64,000 bases of DNA from Caballeronia insecticola (GTDB taxonomy: Bacteria; Pseudomonadota; Gammaproteobacteria; Burkholderiales; Burkholderiaceae), in contig NC_021294.1 of the NCBI RefSeq assembly GCF_000402035.1, positions 744,001-808,000 of the forward strand, read 5' to 3'. Positions 26,016 to 35,028 of the stretch are shown one piece after another; position 1 is the first letter of the stretch, and every line of letters starts with the position of its first letter. Both the position numbers and the translations under genes were made by a program. The notes beneath the pieces were generated by a model. The model was not told the origin of the DNA and made no database searches. It saw only the letters and a program-made list of their open reading frames with translations.

Positions 26016-26411
26016 TCAAGCGGCTTGTCTCGCGCGTTCTTGCTCCGCCATGCGTGCATGCTCATACACGCGATCGCGTTCGAGCGCGACGAGCGTGCGC
26101 TTGCGCGCCAGCGTCTGTCGATGATATTTCGGGTCGCCCATGCGCGTCACATATTCGCTGTGACGGTGACAGAGATAACGTTGAAAGAACTCGGCTCCTG
26201 GCAAGCCGCTGTCGAGCGCCATTAACACTCCGTAGTCGATATCGCGCACATCGCCCAGCGATTTGATCGCGGACTCCAGCGCCGCATAGCGCTGCGGGAG
26301 TGGCACGCCTTTATCACAGAGCGCGTGAAAGCGCTGATAGCTCAGCACCTGCCCATGCGATGCACAACGCCATAATGCCTTTGCAAGCCGCTGACTGAGT
26401 TCCGTTTCCAC
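26016..26411 (-). CDS. hypothetical protein, 131 residues
   Basis: I do not recognise this protein. It is hydrophilic and strongly helical, with a Lys/Arg/Glu/Ala-rich C-terminus (about 95-131) and Cys at 16 and 32 in an otherwise ordinary composition. No signal peptide, membrane segment or catalytic motif is visible. Codon pattern matches neighbouring genes, which supports it being real. It stands alone between a candidate sRNA locus and a structured intergenic region. Confidence 0.6.
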   Translation of the reverse strand: METELSQRLAKALWRCASHGQVLSYQRFHALCDKGVPLPQRYAALESAIKSLGDVRDIDYGVLMALDSGLPGAEFFQRYLCHRHSEYVTRMGDPKYHRQTLARKRTLVALERDRVYEHARMAEQERARQAA

Positions 26412-27180
26412 GTTTCCTCCCGCTTATTGCGCGGATCGTATGCGTGCGACATTCCACCCTCACCGGATAAACCGATGACGGTACCGATTGCCAGGAAATC
26501 ACCTGCAACGCCAAGAAGGGTGCGCGATATTCGCCGATTACGAGCCATGCGTTACGTATAGCATTTAAAGCGCTTTAGTAAGCAGCACTTCTGCGTAACG
26601 CATTAACAGTAAAGTCGAATTCGCCATGACCGCGTTTGACACGCTTTATGAATTTGCGTGTTTTTTATTTCGAGTGCTGAAATAAACAGTGCAATCGGTC
26701 AAAAATTCGAAATGCATCAAACGTCTGGCTTAATGCGCGCATGTCTGACCGCTCGCCGGGCATCTGGCCCGCGATATGCCGGAAAATACGTATTGAAGAT
26801 CTGCGCCGCTTGCCTGCTTTCCTTACAAAGACCAGGCGACGGCTGGGGTTCGATTACATGCTAGCAAACATATTGCGCAAAACCAAGGAAAGTTTCCACA
26901 TAGAAGAACGGCCCGCGATTTCACGGAAGTGTCATCCGGCAATTTTTTCAGCAAGCGATGTGCTGCATTTCGGTGCGCACGCTATCGAAATGTTCGGAAC
27001 GGTGAGTCTGCGAAACGAATAGTCAAATGCGGCAAGCGTTCCTCTTAAACAAATGCATTGAGTGAAGCGTACCTGTCTAAAACGCTTCGTAATCGCTCTG
27101 CTTCATCATCGAATGATTCTTAAGACTGGTTTAAGCAAGCGCGGCTACAACGTTTATTGTGAACGGGAGGCGCGTAGTTT
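26412..27180. other. intergenic region, AT-richer than surroundings, with a structured element
   Basis: About 770 bases with no convincing gene; the short frames present lack ribosome sites and recognisable sequence. The 26580-26720 part is noticeably AT-rich. It contains the large inverted repeat at 26547-26603. Confidence 0.5.
26547..26603. repeat. 10-bp inverted repeat enclosing a 12-bp palindrome
   Basis: ATGCGTTACG (26547-26556) and CGTAACGCAT (26594-26603) are perfect inverted copies 37 bases apart. Between them lies the self-complementary TAAAGCGCTTTA (26566-26577). The arrangement suggests regulator binding or an RNA structure. Confidence 0.6.
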
Positions 27181-27331
27181 TGCGAGATCGAACGCGGTGG
27201 TTTCGCGTTAGCTTTCATTGAAACGTCCACGCGGATGGTCGGACCGGGCAACGTCATACGCGCATCCCAACGGCGCTACGGCGAAGCGATGACCATCCCC
27301 TTCAACCCGGCAGCAATGCCGGGTTTTTTTT
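27181..27331 (+). ncRNA. candidate small RNA, rightward
   Basis: A very strong rightward terminator ends at 27331, yet no rightward gene exists upstream for almost 5 kb. Before it are a hairpin AACGCG/CGCGTT (27191-27196 with 27204-27209) and a long-range 8-bp pairing GGATGGTC/GACCATCC (27233-27240 with 27291-27298). There is no open frame. The 5' end is a guess; TATTGT-like sequence near 27155 may be a -10 box. Confidence 0.45.
27304..27331 (+). terminator. strong Rho-independent terminator, rightward
   Basis: AACCCGGCA (27304-27312) pairs with TGCCGGGTT (27317-27325) around a GCAA loop, with an eight-base T-run at 27324-27331. It abuts the stop codon of the converging sensor kinase gene. 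Confidence 0.85.
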
Positions 27332-28874
27332 AGCCCCGCCGGCCGTGTTCACGCGGTGCGCCATCGCCCGTTTGCACGACGGCGGCGGGCAGGTCGAAAC
27401 GGAATGTCGTGCCTTGATGCGCCGCATCGATCAAGCGAATCTCACTGCCGTTCAATTGCAGCATGCGCTTGACGATGAGCAGCCCAAGCCCGCCACGATG
27501 CGCACCGCTCGATGCGAACGGACGTTGAAAGAGCGCATCGCGCATTGCGTGCGGTATGCCCGGTCCGGTATCGCTCACCGTGACTTCAACCCTTTCGCCT
27601 TTATCGTTCACGGGCGCGAGTGTCACTTCAACGAGGCCATGCTCAGGCGTATGACGAATCGCGTTGTCCAGCAGATTCGTGAGCACGCGCTCGATCATGC
27701 CAAGATCCGCGAGCACGCTCGGTAAGCGCGGCGCGATCTGGGCGTTCAAGCGCACGCCGCGCGCCTGTGCCGCGAGTTCGAACTTTTCGAAAACATCTTG
27801 CAAGAGATCCGCAAGCGAGAACGGTTCGGCTTCAGGCGCCACCATGCCGTGCTCGAGCCGCGCAAGCTCGAACAGCGACTGCGCGAGATGACCGACCTTG
27901 GCACTTTGCGCGAGCGCAATCGACAGATAGCGACGGCGCTCCGTCTCGGCAAGTACGTCGGACTTGAGCGACAGTGTCTCCAGATAGCCATGCAGCGACG
28001 AAAGCGGCGTGCGCAAATCATGTGAAATATTGGCGACCATCTCGCGCCGTTCGCGATCCTGCCGTCCAAGCTCCCGCCATTGCTCGCCTATACGCTCGGC
28101 CATCTGCACAAAAGCGCCCTCCAGCACGACGATTTCGTCGCGTTCGTCTTGGCGCTTATCGGCTTCGCGGATATCGCGCTGTGCGGATGCAAGCGGCAGC
28201 GCAGTCGCGACTGGCTCGCCGCGTGCGTCGAACTTGCGCATCGCTTCGGTCAGGCGGCGCAACGGGCGCGTAACAAGCCCGAAGGCCACGACACCGGCGA
28301 CGAGCCCGAGCAACGTGACCAGTCCCATCGAAGCGAGTGTGGTGCGCAACACCGCGCTCGCCGACGCCTTCGCGGCAAGCGCGTCGTGTTCCTCGCCGAG
28401 CAGCACGATATAGACATAACCGAACGGCGGCTGACCGGGCGCGGCGAGCGGCGCCGCGCTGAATACTTTGCGGTCGTCTTCGCTGCGCGGATCGTCGCCG
28501 AGAATCGGCAATGCGTCGCCGTTCAGGAAGCGTCGCACCGGCGCGAGATCGACACGATCGCGTTTCACATGACCCGGCGGCGCATCGTCGGCGCGAATGC
28601 GGCCGGTGTCGTCGAGCAGATAGACCTCGACGCTCGGGTTCACCACCATCAACTGGCTAAAGAGCCGGCGCACGGCGGGCGCGTCGATATCGTGGGCGTC
28701 GGCGAGCGCGCCGTCATGCGCGATGTGCGCAGCCAGCCCGCGCGATAGGCTTTGAATGACTTCCTTCTCGCGCAGATCGCTTGCACGGATCTGCAGCCAT
28801 GCGGACGCTCCGCAGCACGCCAGCAGCAGCACGCAGAACACCGCAAAGAGCCGTTGCGACAACGTGAGCTTCAC
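27330..28874 (-). CDS. sensor histidine kinase
   Basis: 514 residues. Two membrane helices (about 8-28 and 178-202) bracket a periplasmic sensor domain of about 150 residues. A HAMP linker follows, then the HisKA box REMVANISHDLRTPL with phospho-acceptor His285 and the HATPase boxes NLLDNAIRH, DTGPGIP and GLGLLIVK. The stop codon overlaps the T-run of a converging terminator. It overlaps the response regulator by four bases (ATGA) and faces the divergent msrB-dipZ-msrA genes, so a periplasmic oxidant signal is plausible (inference). Confidence 0.9.
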   Translation of the reverse strand: MKLTLSQRLFAVFCVLLLACCGASAWLQIRASDLREKEVIQSLSRGLAAHIAHDGALADAHDIDAPAVRRLFSQLMVVNPSVEVYLLDDTGRIRADDAPPGHVKRDRVDLAPVRRFLNGDALPILGDDPRSEDDRKVFSAAPLAAPGQPPFGYVYIVLLGEEHDALAAKASASAVLRTTLASMGLVTLLGLVAGVVAFGLVTRPLRRLTEAMRKFDARGEPVATALPLASAQRDIREADKRQDERDEIVVLEGAFVQMAERIGEQWRELGRQDRERREMVANISHDLRTPLSSLHGYLETLSLKSDVLAETERRRYLSIALAQSAKVGHLAQSLFELARLEHGMVAPEAEPFSLADLLQDVFEKFELAAQARGVRLNAQIAPRLPSVLADLGMIERVLTNLLDNAIRHTPEHGLVEVTLAPVNDKGERVEVTVSDTGPGIPHAMRDALFQRPFASSGAHRGGLGLLIVKRMLQLNGSEIRLIDAAHQGTTFRFDLPAAVVQTGDGAPREHGRRG

Positions 28875-29602
28875 GGTGCGGCACCCTCGCCCTCCGGCGC
28901 TTGCGTCGCGAGCTTATAGCCGTGACCCCATACCGTGAGAATGCGTTTGGGATCCGATGCGTCCTTCTCTACCTTCGCGCGCAGCCGGTTGATATGCGTG
29001 TTCACGGTGTGCTCATAGCCTTCGTGCCGATAACCCCACACCGCGTTGAGCAGATCCATACGCGAAAACACTTTGTTCGGATGACGCGCGAAGTGATAGA
29101 GCAAATCGAATTCGCGCGGCGTGAGTTCGATACGCGCGCCATCGACCCACGCTTCACGCGCAAGCGGATCCATCGCGATGCCCGACACTTCGATGCGCCC
29201 GGCATCGTGCCGTGAATCTTTCGCGACGGCATCGACGCGGCGCAGCAACGCCTTCACGCGCGCGACGAGTTCCAGCACCGAGAAAGGCTTGGCAAGATAA
29301 TCGTCTGCGCCGAGTTCCAGACCGAGTATGCGATGCACTTCACTCGACCGCGCGCTCGTGATGATGATCGGCGTATAGCGCGTCATGGCCCGCGCGCGAC
29401 GGCATATTTCAAGGCCGTCGACGCCCGGCAACATCAGATCGAGAATCAGCGCGTCCCAGCCGCCTTGTTCGAGCAAGCGCAATCCTTCGGCGCCATCGGC
29501 GGAATGCACGACTTCATAGCGCTCGTCGCGCAGGTTGAGACTCAGCACATCGGCGATATGCATGTCGTCTTCGACGATCAGAATGCGTTTCGGATGATCC
29601 AT
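28871..29602 (-). CDS. OmpR-family response regulator
   Basis: 243 residues. The receiver domain (5-118) has the acidic pocket Glu11/Asp12/Asp13, phospho-acceptor Asp55 (LILDLMLPG) and switch residues. The winged-helix output domain (about 140-235) carries ELTPREFDLLYHFARHPNKVFSR and the recognition stretch HTVNTHINRLRAKVE. It is the first gene of the two-component operon, 207 bases from the divergent msrB gene, which together with dipZ and msrA is its most likely target. Confidence 0.92.
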   Translation of the reverse strand: MDHPKRILIVEDDMHIADVLSLNLRDERYEVVHSADGAEGLRLLEQGGWDALILDLMLPGVDGLEICRRARAMTRYTPIIITSARSSEVHRILGLELGADDYLAKPFSVLELVARVKALLRRVDAVAKDSRHDAGRIEVSGIAMDPLAREAWVDGARIELTPREFDLLYHFARHPNKVFSRMDLLNAVWGYRHEGYEHTVNTHINRLRAKVEKDASDPKRILTVWGHGYKLATQAPEGEGAAP

Positions 29603-29809
29603 GAGCGAATGTCATCGACGGGCAGTGAACAATGCGCGCTAAACACTTTAGCGAAAAATCGGCAATAAATACTTAAAGCGCTGCTTGCCTTGTCATTGTG
29701 CAGAAAAGCGCGCGGCCAAGTATCACATTTAATTTAACTTTCGGTGAGGACTCGGGGACACGCGCGCGCCTAAGATCCGGCTATCCCACTCGCACACGAG
29801 GATCGCATC

Positions 29810-30325
29810 ATGCCAACCCGCCGCCGCTTTCTTCTGACGGGCACTGCGGTTGCCGCCGCAGCGTTCGGATTGTCCGGGCGGCTGCGCGCGCTTGCCGCCG
29901 GATCCGCGCCGCAGACGACTTCGCAGGAGCATTTCGACGTCGTTCATAGCGACGACGAATGGCGCCGCCTGCTCGGCCCCGCACAATTCGATGTTCTGCG
30001 CCGCGAAGGCACGGAACGCCCTTATACGAGTCCGTTGAACGACGAACATCGCGCGGGCACCTTCGTTTGCGCGGGCTGCAAGCTTGCGGTGTTTTCTTCG
30101 CGCACCAAGTTCGATAGTCATACCGGCTGGCCGAGCTTCTGGGCGCCGCTCGATCATGCAGTCGCGACGCGCGCAGACGGTTCGTTCGGCGTGTTGCGCA
30201 CCGAAGTGCATTGCAGCCGCTGCGGCGGTCATCTCGGACATGTTTTCGACGACGGACCGAAGCCCACGGGCCTGCGCTATTGCATGAACGGCGTGGCCAT
30301 GAATTTCACCCCGGGCGCAGCGTAA
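29810..30325 (+). CDS. msrB: Tat-exported methionine-R-sulfoxide reductase B
   Basis: 171 residues. A twin-arginine leader (PTRRRFLLTG, 2-11) sends it to the periplasm folded. Zinc ligands are Cys87/Cys90 (CAGC) and Cys135/Cys138 (CSRC). The catalytic Cys158 is in RYCMNG. No further Cys exists, so the usual resolving Cys is missing and the sulfenate must be reduced directly by a partner thiol. It repairs R-sulfoxides of exported proteins. The gene starts a rightward operon with dipZ and msrA. Confidence 0.92.
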   Translation: MPTRRRFLLTGTAVAAAAFGLSGRLRALAAGSAPQTTSQEHFDVVHSDDEWRRLLGPAQFDVLRREGTERPYTSPLNDEHRAGTFVCAGCKLAVFSSRTKFDSHTGWPSFWAPLDHAVATRADGSFGVLRTEVHCSRCGGHLGHVFDDGPKPTGLRYCMNGVAMNFTPGAA

Positions 30326-30367
30326 CGCGCACACGGCACATCACGAACAAACTCATTCGAGACCATC

Positions 30368-32197
30368 ATGCTGCTCATCGTCCTGGCCTATCTTGGCGGC
30401 GCGCTGACGATTCTCAGTCCGTGCATCCTGCCGGTTCTTCCTTTCGTGTTCTCGCGCGCGGACCAGCCGTTCGTCAAGAGCGGTCTGCCGCTTCTTGCGG
30501 GCATGGGTCTCACGTTCGCCGCCGTCGCAACGCTTGCCGCAGTCGGCGGCGGCTGGGTGACGCAGGCCAATCAGTACGGCCGCTGGGCCGCCATCGTGCT
30601 GCTTGCGGTGTTCGGCATCACGTTGCTCTTGCCGAGCTTCGCGGAGCGCGTGATGCATCCGTTCGTCACTGCAGGTAATCGTCTGACCGCATTCGCCCAG
30701 CGCGGCGACGGCAAGCCGAGCGCGGGTGGTTCGTTCGTGCTCGGCATCGCGACCGGACTTTTGTGGGCGCCGTGCGCGGGCCCGATCCTCGGCCTCGTGT
30801 TGACCGGTGCGGCGCTCAACGGCGCGAGCGTCGGCACTACGCTGCTGCTGATTGCTTATGCGGCGGGCGCGGCCACGTCGCTTGCCGTTGCGCTGCTCAT
30901 TGGCGGACGTGTCTTCACGGCGATGAAACGCTCGCTCGGCGCGGGCGAATGGGTGCGGCGCGGCATCGGTGCGGCGATGCTCGTCGGCGTCGTGGCGATC
31001 GGTTTGGGACTCGACACAGGCGTGCTCGCACGTGTATCGACGGTGGCGACATCGGGGATCGAGCAGCATCTCGTCGACAAGCTCTCGAATCGCAATGATG
31101 CGATGATGAAGTCCGCGCAGAACGTCATGAAGCCCGCCACTGCGAACGTCGATTCGTCCGCCATGATGCGTGCGAGCACCGAGCAGCCGAAGGCTGACAC
31201 GCCCGCCGCGTTGCCGGTGGAAGGCACGCTGCCGCCGCTCGATGGTGCGGTGCAGTGGCTCAACTCGCCGCCGCTTACGCGAGAGGCGCTGCGCGGCAAG
31301 GTCGTGCTCGTGGATGTGTGGACATACTCGTGCATCAACTGCCTGCGCACGTTGCCGTATGTCAAGACGTGGGCGCAGAAGTATCGCGATCAGGGTCTTG
31401 TCGTGATCGGCGTGCATGCGCCGGAGTTCGCGTTCGAGCGCAACGTCGACAACGTGAAGAAGGCGATTGCCGATCTCGGCATCGACTATCCGGTTGCAGT
31501 CGACAACAACTATGCAATCTGGCGCGCGTTGAATAACCAGTACTGGCCGGCGCACTATTTCGTCGATGCAAAGGGCAACATCCGCTATCACCATTTCGGC
31601 GAAGGCGACTATGCGCATTCCGAGCACGTGATTCAGGAGTTGCTCGCGGAAGCGGGACACGGTGCGGCGCCCTCAACGGCGATGACAGCAAAAAGCAGCG
31701 ACGATGCCACCGCTCAAGGCGCGATGATGCAGGCCGACAACGCCGACATGCGCTCGCCGGAAACGTATATCGGTTATGAGCGCGCCGAGCAGTTCATGTC
31801 GCCGGGCGGACAGACACCCGACCGCATTCACGACTATGGCGCGCCGAAATCGCTCGACGTGAACGACTGGGGCCTTGCGGGTGCATGGAAAGTCGGCGCC
31901 GAACATGCGACGCTCGAAGGCACGTCGGGACGCATCGTGTATCGCTTTCATGCGCGCGATCTGCATCTCGTGCTCGGGCCGTCGAAAGATGGCAAGCCGG
32001 TACGCTTTCGCGTGAGCATCGACGGCGCCGCCCCCGGCGCTTCGCACGGCAGCGACATTCAGGCCGATGGAAGCGGTATCGTCAAGGAAGAGCGTCTCTA
32101 TCAACTCGTGCGGCAACCAGGTCCGGTTGGGGATCGCACGTTCACCATCGAATTTCTCGACCCCGGCGTGGAAGCCTATGCGTTCACGTTCGGTTGA
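30368..32197 (+). CDS. dipZ: DipZ: CcdA-type membrane domain fused to periplasmic thioredoxin
   Basis: 609 residues. The N-terminal membrane part (about 1-225, six helices) has the two redox Cys of the CcdA/DsbD family: Cys19 (SPCILP) and Cys136 (APCAGP). A linker rich in Met and Ala leads to a thioredoxin/TlpA domain with CINC (Cys322, Cys325; TYSCINCLRTLP), then a C-terminal DipZ beta domain (about 455-609). It moves electrons from cytoplasmic thioredoxin to the periplasm. Position between msrB and msrA makes it the probable reductant of both (inference). Confidence 0.9.
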   Translation: MLLIVLAYLGGALTILSPCILPVLPFVFSRADQPFVKSGLPLLAGMGLTFAAVATLAAVGGGWVTQANQYGRWAAIVLLAVFGITLLLPSFAERVMHPFVTAGNRLTAFAQRGDGKPSAGGSFVLGIATGLLWAPCAGPILGLVLTGAALNGASVGTTLLLIAYAAGAATSLAVALLIGGRVFTAMKRSLGAGEWVRRGIGAAMLVGVVAIGLGLDTGVLARVSTVATSGIEQHLVDKLSNRNDAMMKSAQNVMKPATANVDSSAMMRASTEQPKADTPAALPVEGTLPPLDGAVQWLNSPPLTREALRGKVVLVDVWTYSCINCLRTLPYVKTWAQKYRDQGLVVIGVHAPEFAFERNVDNVKKAIADLGIDYPVAVDNNYAIWRALNNQYWPAHYFVDAKGNIRYHHFGEGDYAHSEHVIQELLAEAGHGAAPSTAMTAKSSDDATAQGAMMQADNADMRSPETYIGYERAEQFMSPGGQTPDRIHDYGAPKSLDVNDWGLAGAWKVGAEHATLEGTSGRIVYRFHARDLHLVLGPSKDGKPVRFRVSIDGAAPGASHGSDIQADGSGIVKEERLYQLVRQPGPVGDRTFTIEFLDPGVEAYAFTFG

Positions 32198-32230
32198 GCC
32201 CGGTCAAACCCGATTCATCGAGGAGTATTC

Positions 32231-32944
32231 ATGTTGAAGAACACCAGCAAGTCATTCAAGATCGCGAGCGTGGCCGTGCTGTTCGCAGGCGCGTTCGCAT
32301 TGCAGCGCGTTGCTTATTCGAGCGAGGAAGCCGTAAAGATTCCGCCGCCCGCGCACGATGAAACGGCAGGCGCGGTTCATACGGAAACCGCTGTGTTTGC
32401 AGGCGGCTGCTTCTGGGGCGTACAAGGCGTCTTCCAGCACGTGCGCGGCGTGAAGGAAGTGATGGCAGGCTACGCGGGCGGCGCGGCGAACACTGCGCAA
32501 TACGAACGCGTAAGCGATGGCGACACGGGACACGCGGAGTCCGTGCGCGTGACTTACGATCCGGCACAGGTCACGTACGGCAAGCTCTTGCAGATCTTCT
32601 TTTCTGTCGCGCATAACCCGACCGAATTGAACTATCAGGGCCCGGACCACGGCACGCAATATCGCTCGGCTGTCTTTCCGACGAACCAGGCCCAACGCGA
32701 TGTCGCCAACGCCTATATCGCGCAGCTCGACAGCGCGCATGTGTATCGCGGCAAGATTGTCACGAAGGTCGAAGACTACACGAGCTTCTATCCGGCGGAG
32801 AGCTATCACCAGAACTATCTGACCGAGCATCCGGAAAGCCCGTATATCGCAATCAACGATCTGCCCAAGATCGGCAATCTCAAGCAGATGTTTCCGGGTG
32901 CCTATCGTCAGGATGCGGTGCTTGTTACGGTCGCGTCCAAATAG
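32231..32944 (+). CDS. msrA: exported methionine-S-sulfoxide reductase A
   Basis: 237 residues. An N-terminal hydrophobic signal or anchor (about 8-28) precedes the MsrA domain with catalytic Cys60 in FAGGCFWGVQ and the conserved GYAGG, HAESVRV and SYHQNYL segments. Cys60 is the only Cys, so no resolving Cys is present and direct reduction by DipZ-type thioredoxin is implied. It completes a periplasmic repair set for both methionine sulfoxide isomers. Its 3' end overlaps the converging aminotransferase gene by 37 bases. Confidence 0.92.
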   Translation: MLKNTSKSFKIASVAVLFAGAFALQRVAYSSEEAVKIPPPAHDETAGAVHTETAVFAGGCFWGVQGVFQHVRGVKEVMAGYAGGAANTAQYERVSDGDTGHAESVRVTYDPAQVTYGKLLQIFFSVAHNPTELNYQGPDHGTQYRSAVFPTNQAQRDVANAYIAQLDSAHVYRGKIVTKVEDYTSFYPAESYHQNYLTEHPESPYIAINDLPKIGNLKQMFPGAYRQDAVLVTVASK

Positions 32945-34035
32945 GCATCGACGATCGCGAGTGCTTCGGGCATGTTGCGTCGGCCGAAGCCCAGGCGAAA
33001 ATGCGCGTCGCCATGATCGACTAGCGAGGAAGGCAACAGCAGCACGCCCGTACGTTCGAGCAGTTCAGCGCAGAACTGCTCGGCGTGCCCTTGTTTCAGT
33101 CGCACGAAACCGATGGTGCCCGCACGCGGACGATGCCACTCGAAGCGATTCGCGTGACGCGCGAAGAATTCGTCCAGCAAACTCAGATTGCCTCGCGCGA
33201 TGTTCGTGTTGCGTGCGATCAGCGCCTCGGTATGACGAACCGCGATGGTGGAAAGATACTCGCTCGGCGCGCTATTACTGATGGTCAGATAGTCCTTGAA
33301 CGTGCTCATGCGTTCGAGCACGGCCGCGCTTCGGGTCGCGATCCAGCCTAATCTCAAGCCCGCCAGTCCGTGCGTCTTCGACAGCGCGCCCAGCGAGATC
33401 GCGCGTTCGTACACATCGCACGCTGCGGGCAGACGATCGGCGATATCGTATTCGAGCCCGCGATACACTTCATCGCTGAAGAGCCACAGGTTGTGCTTGC
33501 GTGCGAACGCAACGATTGCGTCGAACACCTCGCGCGTGGGCAGATAGCCGGTCGGATTATGCGGCGCGCAAATCACGAGCGCACGCGTCGCGGGCGTGAG
33601 GAGCGTCTCCAGTTCGTCGGGGTCGAGCGCCCAGCCCGCTTCTTCACGCGCCTTCCACGGCGAGACCTTTACGCCCATCGCCTCTGCCACCGAGTAATGC
33701 GACTGATAGCCGGGCATATGAACGATCATATGATCGCCCGGCGCGAGCATCGAGTGCATGAACGAATAGATCGCTTCCTGCGCGCCCGTATGGACGATGA
33801 TTTCATCCGCCTGAACGTTCTCGTATAGCGTTGCCAGCGCGCGGCGCAATGCGGGTGCGCCCGGATATTCGGTGTAGCCGAGCCAGGTTTCGCGCAATGC
33901 GTCGATCGAACCGGGTTCGAAGGCCAGAAGCTCGCCAATCGACATCGATTCGGGATCGGAGCTGCACAGAAGATGGCGCGCGGTGAATTCGTGCTGCGCG
34001 AAGTAGCGTTCCAGTTTGAAGGGCGTCGGTTGCAT
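32908..34035 (-). CDS. class I/II PLP-dependent aminotransferase
   Basis: About 375 residues from the ATG at 34035. Fold-type I marks are APHNPTG (substrate/cofactor Asn), LFSDEVYRGLEY (Asp pairing with the PLP nitrogen), the Schiff-base Lys in LGALSKTHGLAGLRLGW, and a C-terminal FRLGFG with the carboxylate-binding Arg. The substrate is unknown. The start is uncertain: an in-frame ATG at 34086 is also possible and neither has a clear ribosome site. It is divergent from an ArgP-like LysR gene that may regulate it. Confidence 0.85.
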   Translation of the reverse strand: MQPTPFKLERYFAQHEFTARHLLCSSDPESMSIGELLAFEPGSIDALRETWLGYTEYPGAPALRRALATLYENVQADEIIVHTGAQEAIYSFMHSMLAPGDHMIVHMPGYQSHYSVAEAMGVKVSPWKAREEAGWALDPDELETLLTPATRALVICAPHNPTGYLPTREVFDAIVAFARKHNLWLFSDEVYRGLEYDIADRLPAACDVYERAISLGALSKTHGLAGLRLGWIATRSAAVLERMSTFKDYLTISNSAPSEYLSTIAVRHTEALIARNTNIARGNLSLLDEFFARHANRFEWHRPRAGTIGFVRLKQGHAEQFCAELLERTGVLLLPSSLVDHGDAHFRLGFGRRNMPEALAIVDAYLDATVTSTAS

Positions 34036-34131
34036 GATTGGCCGTGTAATCCGGGTCGAAGAAGACCCGAGTTTGCCCTCCGTCATCGAATTCAAAAAGC
34101 TAAACTTCCTAATTTGGATTAAGGAACGCTA

Positions 34132-35025
34132 ATGCTCGACTACGCCCTCCTCGATGCACTGCTTGCGGTCGTTCGCAGCGGTTCTTTCGAACGCGCCGCG
34201 CGTGAGCTGAACGTCACGCCTTCGGCGGTCTCGCAACGCGTCAAATTGCTGGAGGAACGGGTCGGAAGCCTGCTCGTCAAGCGCGGGCAACCTTGCGAAG
34301 CCACGGCATCGGGCGCGCTGTTGTGCCGGCACACCGAACGCGTGCAAATGCTCGAAGCGGAACTCGGCGGACGCATGCCGGCTTTGCCGGGCTCGCCGGG
34401 GGAACGGCGCGCGAAGCTGCGTATCGCCGTCAACGACGACAGCATGAGCACCTGGTTCATCGAGGCTGCGGCGGCCTTTTGCGTCGAACGTGAATTGCTG
34501 CTCGATCTCGTCGTCGACGATCAGGATCACACGGCGCAGCGCATACGCGAAGGCGACGTGCAAGGCGCGGTCACGACGCTGGCCGAGCCGGTGCCCGGCT
34601 GGCGTTCGATCAAGCTCGGACGCATGCGCTATCGCGCGGTATGCTCGCCTGCGTATTTCGCGCGACACTTTTCCGATGGCCTCACGCGCGATGCGTGGCG
34701 TAGCGCGCCCTGCGTGAATTTCAACGACAAGGACGAACTACAAAGGCGCTTCATCAAACGTGTGAGCCGCGCGGACATCGAACCGCCCGCGCATGTCGTT
34801 CCGCACGGCGCGGCTTTCGTGGGCGCATGCATGTCGGGTCTTGCTTGGGGCATGTGTCCGCAACGCCTGATCGCGCGCGAACTCGAGAGCGGCGAACTGG
34901 TTGAAGTGCAGCCCGGTTCGCGTCTCGATGTCGATCTTTACTGGCAGAGCTGGCGTCTTTCGCTCGGCTGGCTCGACGATTTCAGCGCGATGCTGAAGAC
35001 CCGCGCGAAATCGTTACTCGATTAA
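34132..35025 (+). CDS. LysR-family regulator, ArgP/LysG subgroup
   Basis: 297 residues. The helix-turn-helix SGSFERAARELNVTPSAVSQRVKLLEERVG (about 16-45) and the following RGQPCEATASG are the ArgP/IciA pattern. Members sense Lys or Arg and often drive an exporter (LysE/ArgO). Here the partner is instead a divergent aminotransferase gene, 45-96 bases away depending on its start. Regulation of that enzyme by a basic amino acid is an inference. Confidence 0.85.
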   Translation: MLDYALLDALLAVVRSGSFERAARELNVTPSAVSQRVKLLEERVGSLLVKRGQPCEATASGALLCRHTERVQMLEAELGGRMPALPGSPGERRAKLRIAVNDDSMSTWFIEAAAAFCVERELLLDLVVDDQDHTAQRIREGDVQGAVTTLAEPVPGWRSIKLGRMRYRAVCSPAYFARHFSDGLTRDAWRSAPCVNFNDKDELQRRFIKRVSRADIEPPAHVVPHGAAFVGACMSGLAWGMCPQRLIARELESGELVEVQPGSRLDVDLYWQSWRLSLGWLDDFSAMLKTRAKSLLD

Positions 35026-35028
35026 GCA

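Noticed and set aside
26658..27022. Two short rightward frames in the AT-richer gap
   Set aside because: No ribosome site and no family resemblance; they overlap each other in different frames.
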